Shown here one piece after another: positions 59,360 through 64,000 of a DNA stretch of 64,000 nucleotides. The DNA comes from UBA5448 sp045536965 (GTDB taxonomy: Bacteria > Bacillota > Clostridia > Oscillospirales > SIG627). The notes under the pieces were generated by a model. It worked only from the letters and a program-made list of their open reading frames with translations, was not told where the DNA came from and searched no databases. Location of the stretch: assembly GCA_045536965.1 (NCBI GenBank), contig JAZSON010000029.1, positions 113,809-177,808 of the forward strand. The letters run 5' to 3'. A program made the translations under genes and the position numbers. The stretch's first letter is position 1. Every line of letters begins with the position of its first letter.

Positions 59360-60418
59360 TCATTTTATTTCATTTTCGTGCATCTGTGCGTTTTGATGCC
59401 GTTTATACATTCCTTTACCTACAATAAGCAGAAGGGGGAGTATGATCATACCGCTCACGCCGTATGCGGCTAAACCTAAAAAGATAACCAACAACGAGGC
59501 AAGCGGATGAAGTCCAAGCATTCTACCGACCAAACGCGGTTCTGTTATCTGCCGAAGGAAAAAAAGGAAGACGTAAATGATTATGAGATAAATTCCTTGG
59601 TCGGGTCTGTGTCGGACAAAAGACAGGATGCTCCAAGGAATCAGGACAGAACCGCTACCCAAAATAGGCAGAATATCGATAAAAGCGATCAATAGGGCTG
59701 TACTGAAAGCAAAGGAGAAGCCGAAGATGGTGAGCAGAAAGGCAATGACGGCATAGGTCATTATAAACAGCAAAAAATAGGCGCGCAGAAATCGGATCAG
59801 TGTGGTTAAAAATTCGGCTCTCAAAGCGCGGAGGGTGTTTTTGCCGCGTTTCCCCAAAGGGGTGAGAAGGTAGCTTGAAATGTTTGTCATATCGACGGTA
59901 AAGTAGTAGGCGCTGAAAAGAAGAATGACGATGCCGATGAAGAATTTCGGGAGAAAAGTTGTGATTTTTCCAATGATTCCCGAGAGAATAGAGAGGAGTT
60001 TTTCACCTCCGGCGGTAAACAGCTTTCCCGATGAATTTCCAAAGTCGAAGATGGACAGAAAGTTTTCGGCTTTTTCTTGTAAAGACAAGAATATTTCCTT
60101 GCCGTTTTCGCTTAAAAAGGCATAGAGATTATGCAGTTCTGTGGTGATACGACTACCGATCAGCAAGCAAACGGCAATTCCGAATATAACTACCGTGAAT
60201 AAAACCAAAAGGGTCGCCAAACGCTGCGGAACGTGCAGTGTATAATGCAGGCGGTTAACCGGTTTTTGTATGGCAACGGCGATCAAATATCCGAAAATGA
60301 GAGGTGCGATACACCATAAAAAACGTGTGATGGCAATGTGCACCGCAAAAAAAGCAAGGGTGATATAGAAAAAGAGTACCAATATCCGTTGCCAGCCGAT
60401 TTCGGGTAAATATGACAT
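59360..60418 (-). CDS. AI-2E family transporter, YtvI-like
   Basis: 352 aa with seven to eight membrane segments. N-terminal pair (residues 10-50), a soluble middle portion (about 90-150) and the C-terminal helices with FIDILPILGSGSVLIPWSIL and the conserved PRLVGRMLGLHPLASLLVIF. The family includes sporulation protein YtvI and various exporters; the substrate is unknown. ATG 60418 follows GAAAGGA; the frame is open back to 60670 but overlaps hom. No terminator is seen before the DUF4430 operon. Confidence 0.88.
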   Translation of the reverse strand: MSYLPEIGWQRILVLFFYITLAFFAVHIAITRFLWCIAPLIFGYLIAVAIQKPVNRLHYTLHVPQRLATLLVLFTVVIFGIAVCLLIGSRITTELHNLYAFLSENGKEIFLSLQEKAENFLSIFDFGNSSGKLFTAGGEKLLSILSGIIGKITTFLPKFFIGIVILLFSAYYFTVDMTNISSYLLTPLGKRGKNTLRALRAEFLTTLIRFLRAYFLLFIMTYAVIAFLLTIFGFSFAFSTALLIAFIDILPILGSGSVLIPWSILSFVRHRPDQGIYLIIIYVFLFFLRQITEPRLVGRMLGLHPLASLLVIFLGLAAYGVSGMIILPLLLIVGKGMYKRHQNAQMHENEIK

Positions 60419-60444
60419 TTTCCCATCCTTTCGAAAAAATAGTG

Positions 60445-60473
60445 TTGATATATGAAAAGAAGTATGATATAAT
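60445..60473 (+). promoter_or_regulatory. Promoter for hom
   Basis: TTGATA (60445-60450), 17 bases, TATAAT (60468-60473). Confidence 0.78.
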
Positions 60474-60523
60474 ATAAAAAATTTGTTTGTAAACAAAAAA
60501 GATGACTTGAAGGAGCGCTTATT

Positions 60524-61729
60524 ATGAAACAAATTGCCATTCTCGGCTTCGGCGTTGTTGGTTCCGGTGTTGCGGAGGTTTTGAAAATCAATGCAAACGG
60601 AATTGCTACCCGTGCGGGTGAATCCATTCGCGTGAAGGCCATTTTGGATATTCGCGATTTTTCCTCTCACCCGTTGGCCGCGTTGTTTACCAAAAATTTC
60701 GACGACATTCTCAATGATCAGGATATTTCAGTGGTCGTTGAAGCCATGGGCGGTTCGCATCCTGCCTATGATTTTTCAAAAGCTGCTTTACTTGCAGGTA
60801 AGAGTGTCGTTACATCCAATAAAGAGGTTGTTGCCAATTTTGGCCAAGAGTTGACCTCCATTGCCCACCAAAAAGGTGTTCATTATCTTTTTGAGGCCAG
60901 TGTTGGCGGCGGTATTCCTGTCATTCGCCCCATCGGTTCTTGTTTGGCTGCCAATGAGATTCGTTCGGTAACGGGAATTGTCAATGGTACGACAAACTAT
61001 ATTCTGACCGAGATGTTTGAAAAAGGCAGAAACTTTGAAACCGCTTTGGCCGATGCCATGGAAAAGGGATATGCCGAGAAGAATCCTTCCGCCGATGTTG
61101 ACGGTATCGATGCTTGTCGGAAAATTTGTGTTTTGAGCGATATTATTTTCGGACAGAATGTTACTCCTGGTGAGGTTTCCACCGAAGGAATTCGTTCGAT
61201 TCGCGAAAGAGATGTGCAGGCGGCGACGAAAACGGGATATGCCATTAAACTGCTCGCCCGCGCCGAAAAATGTCCCGATGGAGGACTGTATACTTTAGTA
61301 TGTCCGTTTTTTGTTAAAAATGACAATATGCTTGCCGGTATTCGCGGTGTTTTCAATGGTATCATGGTAGATGGAAATGCTACCGACGAAGTCCTTTTCT
61401 ACGGTAAAGGCGCCGGTAAAATGCCTACGGCTTCTGCTATGGTTGCCGATGTAATGAATATTACGGCCGGCAGAGCGTTTACCTATTCGTGGGAAATGCC
61501 TGCAGCTTCGGTGGTTCATAACATTAAGGAACGCCCGACTGCATTTTATGTTTCTTTGTCGGGTGTCAATGCCAAAGAAGCATTTAAGGCGCTTGGCGGT
61601 CAAGATGTTATCTTCGAAGATGAAGCTGTTGACTTCATTTCAGCTGTCATGACAGAGGCGGAGTTTGATCGGATTCTTGCATCTTTTGACGGCTTGACCG
61701 TTTGTCAAAAATTGCGTGTTTTAGCTTAA
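60524..61729 (+). CDS. hom: Homoserine dehydrogenase
   Basis: Reduces aspartate semialdehyde to homoserine for Thr/Met, the branch competing with dapA. 401 aa. NAD(P) motif ILGFGVVGSGVAEVL, TSNKEVVANFG, FEASVGGGIPVIRPI and the catalytic region GTTNYILTEM with KNPSADVDGIDACRK. The C-terminal part (from RPTAFYVSLSG) has ACT-like strands that could mediate feedback control. AAGGAG precedes the ATG. Confidence 0.96.
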   Translation: MKQIAILGFGVVGSGVAEVLKINANGIATRAGESIRVKAILDIRDFSSHPLAALFTKNFDDILNDQDISVVVEAMGGSHPAYDFSKAALLAGKSVVTSNKEVVANFGQELTSIAHQKGVHYLFEASVGGGIPVIRPIGSCLAANEIRSVTGIVNGTTNYILTEMFEKGRNFETALADAMEKGYAEKNPSADVDGIDACRKICVLSDIIFGQNVTPGEVSTEGIRSIRERDVQAATKTGYAIKLLARAEKCPDGGLYTLVCPFFVKNDNMLAGIRGVFNGIMVDGNATDEVLFYGKGAGKMPTASAMVADVMNITAGRAFTYSWEMPAASVVHNIKERPTAFYVSLSGVNAKEAFKALGGQDVIFEDEAVDFISAVMTEAEFDRILASFDGLTVCQKLRVLA

Positions 61730-61730
61730 T

Positions 61731-62675
61731 ATGCGCATTGTCGTTTTAGACGGTTACTGTGAAAATCCGGGAGATCTTTCTTGGCGAGAATTGGAAAGTT
61801 TGGGTGATTTAACGGTCTATGACCGTACATCTTCCGATTTGATTATCGAGAGAATGAAAGAATGCGATGCGGTGATCGTAAATAAAACTCCCATATCGCG
61901 CGAAACGATTTGCGCATGCCCGCGCCTTCGTTATATCGGTGTTTTAGCGACGGGATATAATGTGGTGGACACGGTTGCGGCAAAAGAGAGAAATATACCT
62001 GTCTGCAATGCCCCCGGATATGCTACCGATGCGGTTGCGCAGCACATGTTTTCGCTACTGCTTTCTTTGACCAATCATACGGCAAGTTATGCCGATGCGG
62101 TTGCGAGGGGCGAATGGTCAAAATCGCCCGATTTTGCTTTGATCCAAAAACCGATCACCGAGCTTTCAGGTTTGGTTATGGGCTTTTTGGGGCTTGGGCA
62201 GATTGGGAAACGCGCCGCCGCCATTGCTGCGGCACTCGGGATGCATGTGATTGCGCATCATGTGTCCGACCCGCCACCGTTTGTTGAGAGCGTGTCAGTA
62301 GATGAACTTCTTGCAAAGAGCGATGTGTTATCTTTATGTTGTCCTTTGTGTGAAGAAACAAAAGATTTCATTTCCGATCAAAATCTTGCAAAAATGAAAG
62401 ACGGCGTAATTATTTTAAATATTGCGCGCGGTGGTCTTGTGGATGAGTATGCTTTGGCCAATGCTCTTAAAAGCGGAAAGGTCGGTGCTTTTGGTGCGGA
62501 TGTGCTCGCGATCGAGCCGCCTGTTTTCAGTCCTTTGATCGGGCTTGAAAACACATTGATCACACCGCACGTTGCATGGGCTTCCCGTGCCGCCAGAGAA
62601 CGTCTCATGCGTATCACTTGTGATAATTTGGCTGCCTTTATGGGTGGACAGCCGCAGAATGTGGTGAATCTATGA
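61731..62675 (+). CDS. D-2-hydroxyacid dehydrogenase (glycerate/hydroxypyruvate type)
   Basis: 314 aa. NAD-binding GFLGLGQIGKRAAAIA, catalytic Arg in NIARGGLVDEYAL, Glu in LAIEPPVFSP and His in TPHVAWAS. The order and length fit glycerate dehydrogenase/hydroxypyruvate reductase more than SerA, which would have an ACT domain. It begins one base after hom and overlaps ruvX by 4 bases, so the three are co-transcribed. Substrate is inferred from family only. Confidence 0.9.
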   Translation: MRIVVLDGYCENPGDLSWRELESLGDLTVYDRTSSDLIIERMKECDAVIVNKTPISRETICACPRLRYIGVLATGYNVVDTVAAKERNIPVCNAPGYATDAVAQHMFSLLLSLTNHTASYADAVARGEWSKSPDFALIQKPITELSGLVMGFLGLGQIGKRAAAIAAALGMHVIAHHVSDPPPFVESVSVDELLAKSDVLSLCCPLCEETKDFISDQNLAKMKDGVIILNIARGGLVDEYALANALKSGKVGAFGADVLAIEPPVFSPLIGLENTLITPHVAWASRAARERLMRITCDNLAAFMGGQPQNVVNL

Positions 62676-63088
62676 TTATTTTGGGGATTGATTTCGGGGA
62701 TGCCCGCATGGGCTTTGCCCTTTGTGACAAGGAAGAACGCATGGCATATGCCGACGGGATCGCCCGCGTCAACGGCATTGAGCATGCGGCGAATCTGGCG
62801 GCAGAAAAGGCCGCGACTTCCTTTGCTGAGGAGATCGTTGTGGGAATGCCCCGTAATATGGACGGCACCTTTGGCCCTCGTGCCGAAAAGACCGAACGGT
62901 TTATTGCGTCGTTAAAAAACAAATGCTCCCTGCCCGTTACAACAGTGGACGAACGGTTGACAACGGTTGCCGCCCACACCTTGCTCCATGAAGCAGGGAT
63001 CAAAAAAGGGAAGAGCAAGGGTGTTGTGGATGCCGTGGCGGCAAAATTGATTCTGGAAACGTATCTGGAAATGAGAAAAAGAAAGTAA
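62672..63088 (+). CDS. ruvX: YqgF/RuvX family nuclease
   Basis: 138 aa, normal length. RNase H-like fold with the three acidic sites: ILGIDFGDARMGFAL (Asp7), VVGMPRNMDG with DERLTT, and VVDAVAAKLILETYL. The family processes pre-16S rRNA ends and has been described as a Holliday-junction resolvase. ATG overlaps the upstream stop (ATGA). Confidence 0.96.
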   Translation: MIILGIDFGDARMGFALCDKEERMAYADGIARVNGIEHAANLAAEKAATSFAEEIVVGMPRNMDGTFGPRAEKTERFIASLKNKCSLPVTTVDERLTTVAAHTLLHEAGIKKGKSKGVVDAVAAKLILETYLEMRKRK

Positions 63089-63173
63089 GGATAAATAAAA
63101 ATATACATTTTGTTAAAAACACACATCTTCTATCTTGAGAATAAATATTTTTTGTGTATTATTATATTTTCTG

Positions 63174-63202
63174 TTGCTTTTTTGTTCGTTCTATGATACA
63201 AT
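63174..63202 (+). promoter_or_regulatory. Possible promoter of the leader ORF/M23 locus
   Basis: TTGCTT (63174-63179), 17 bases, TACAAT (63197-63202). An alternative is TTGAGA (63135-63140), 16 bases, TATTAT (63157-63162). Confidence 0.6.
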
Positions 63203-63234
63203 GATGTTGAAGAAAATGAGAAGGAGGATGGGTT

Positions 63235-63339
63235 ATGCTTTTTTACGGTTATAGCGCAGGGCAAACGTTGTTTTTAGGACCTCCTCTTTTTACTTGGAAG
63301 GGTAGGTATCCATCGAAAATCGTTTTGTGCTGCGCATAA
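63235..63339 (+). CDS. Candidate 34-codon leader ORF overlapping a terminator
   Basis: Begins MLFYGYSAGQTLFLG and ends with two Cys codons, Ala and TAA; AAGGAGG lies 7 bases before the ATG, a very strong site. Its last codons and stop form the left arm of the hairpin at 63332-63362, the arrangement of translation-controlled attenuators. No homolog known; it could also be a short secreted peptide. Confidence 0.55.
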   Translation: MLFYGYSAGQTLFLGPPLFTWKGRYPSKIVLCCA

Positions 63340-63370
63340 TTCTAATGAGTAGGATTATGCGCTTTCTTTT
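63332..63370 (+). terminator. Terminator/attenuator between leader ORF and M23 gene
   Basis: GCGCATAAT (63332-63340) pairs perfectly with ATTATGCGC (63354-63362), followed by TTTCTTTTTG. Confidence 0.85.
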
Positions 63371-63414
63371 TGTTGATTTAATTAGCTTATTTGAAAAAAG
63401 ATAGGAGGCACAAA

Positions 63415-63438
63415 ATGAAAAGTATGCGTATTCTTTGA
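63415..63438 (+). CDS. Seven-codon minicistron coupled to the M23 start
   Basis: ATG at 63415, seven bases after AGGAGG, reads Met-Lys-Ser-Met-Arg-Ile-Leu and stops at 63436-63438, its last base being the A of the next ATG (TGATG). The M23 gene itself has no ribosome site, so this site may serve it by re-initiation, or mark a frameshifted older start. Confidence 0.5.
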   Translation: MKSMRIL

Positions 63439-63926
63439 TGGAAATAGGGTATCCTTTCAGAGGTTCATCTATTCCGATGAGGATATCGTCAAGTTTCGGT
63501 TATCGTCAGGATCCTGTATCCGGTTCGGGCAGCGAAGGGCACAGCGGAATTGATATTCCGGCTTCATCCGGCACACCATTGTACAGTGCATTTGATGGAG
63601 TTGTGGTAGCAGTCAGTCATAATTCAAGCAGAGGTTACTATATAATTGTTGAAGCAATTAACGACTACCACAACGTTTATAATTCGTCAAAAAAATTAAG
63701 ATACATATACATGCACATGAAGGAATCTGCCACCACAACCAATCCTAACGTTGTAAGGGGGGCTGTAATTACGAAAGACACTTTAGTCGGTTTGGTTGGG
63801 ACAACAGGCAGCTCTACAGGAAATCACCTTCACTATGGTATCATAATTGACGGGGGGACAAACTCTACTATCGATCATTGCATAAATCCCATGGCGTTTT
63901 ATCCGAATCTAAATTTTACGTATTGA
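63438..63926 (+). CDS. M23-family metallopeptidase domain without signal peptide
   Basis: 162 aa, complete M23 (lysostaphin-type) peptidoglycan hydrolase domain: SSFGYRQDP, zinc ligands His35 and Asp39 in EGHSGIDIP, YMHMKE (His93) and GNHLHYGI (His130, His132). No signal peptide, membrane segment or wall-binding domain precedes it, so export is unexplained. Codons such as AGA, AGG and ATA are common here but rare in most of the window, suggesting recent transfer. The next gene, 34 bases later, encodes a secreted protein. Confidence 0.85.
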   Translation: MEIGYPFRGSSIPMRISSSFGYRQDPVSGSGSEGHSGIDIPASSGTPLYSAFDGVVVAVSHNSSRGYYIIVEAINDYHNVYNSSKKLRYIYMHMKESATTTNPNVVRGAVITKDTLVGLVGTTGSSTGNHLHYGIIIDGGTNSTIDHCINPMAFYPNLNFTY

Positions 63927-63960
63927 CATATAATGTATTACATACAAAAGGAGGAAAATG

Positions 63961-64000
63961 ATGGACAAACGATTTATATCTATTGTATTTCTGATTATTT
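63961..64000 (+). CDS. Start of a secreted or membrane protein (cut by window end)
   Basis: ATG 63961 behind AAAGGAGG; the visible 13 codons read MDKRFISIVFLII, a signal-peptide or anchor start. A perfect inverted repeat ATGTATTACAT (63933-63943) lies between it and the M23 gene. Nothing more can be said. Confidence 0.6.
   Translation, partial: MDKRFISIVFLII

Overview
The window is a chromosomal segment of a Gram-positive, probably anaerobic Clostridia-type (Firmicutes) bacterium. Evidence: the sepF/yggT/divIVA/ileS/lspA cluster, meso-diaminopimelate synthesis with ddh, a tyrosine-type T-box leader, rubrerythrin, BY-kinase-type capsule genes, a sortase, strong AGGAGG ribosome sites and many TTGACA-17-TATAAT promoters. 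No rRNA, tRNA, CRISPR array, prophage or insertion sequence was seen.

Layout. 1-9752 (minus) is a housekeeping run: queA, miaA, an HlyD-like protein, yggS, sepF, yggT, divIVA, ileS, lspA, rluD. 9783-12511 holds dapA-dapB and uppP. 12682-18040 (plus) is a cell-surface block: NahK-like sugar kinase, chain-length regulator, tyrosine kinase, a secreted protein with a sortase-like tail, a sortase and a membrane protein. 18058-28609 is mixed: aminotransferase, U32 protein, DUF4838 protein, rubrerythrin, a clan-CD peptidase-like protein, a PepSY protein, an oxidoreductase, a split chromate transporter and murI. 28712-34461 is a PadR-led cluster with two AMP-forming acyl ligases around a free acyl carrier protein and a CAT-fold acyltransferase-like protein. 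34510-39136 has an amidohydrolase, a small Cys-rich protein behind a structured RNA, a ceramidase-like enzyme, and a cobalamin riboswitch controlling a DUF4430 lipoprotein and an ECF S component.

39210-45940 (minus) has a sugar 4,6-dehydratase and a T-box operon (SSS symporter, tyrS, HprK-fold protein, ddh). 46098-54142 has a lipoprotein, an Ldh2-type dehydrogenase, a Fur-family regulator with an AEC transporter, prs, glyQS, nagB and nagA. 54325-60418 has a WG-repeat-like protein and an operon of two DUF4430 lipoproteins, an HPr-like protein lacking the active histidine, CapA and a corrinoid protein. 60445-63088 is hom, a D-2-hydroxyacid dehydrogenase and ruvX. The last kilobase has a leader ORF with attenuator-like hairpin, a short M23 peptidase and the start of another secreted protein, with codon use unlike the rest.

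Main themes: meso-DAP/peptidoglycan precursor supply (dapA, dapB, ddh, murI, uppP), amino-sugar use (nagA, nagB, NahK-like), envelope polysaccharide control, and B12 use (riboswitch, ECF S component, DUF4430 proteins, corrinoid protein). The least explained parts are the acyl-ligase/ACP cluster, the structured RNA at 35882-36019, the sortase/VRATG pair and the M23 locus.
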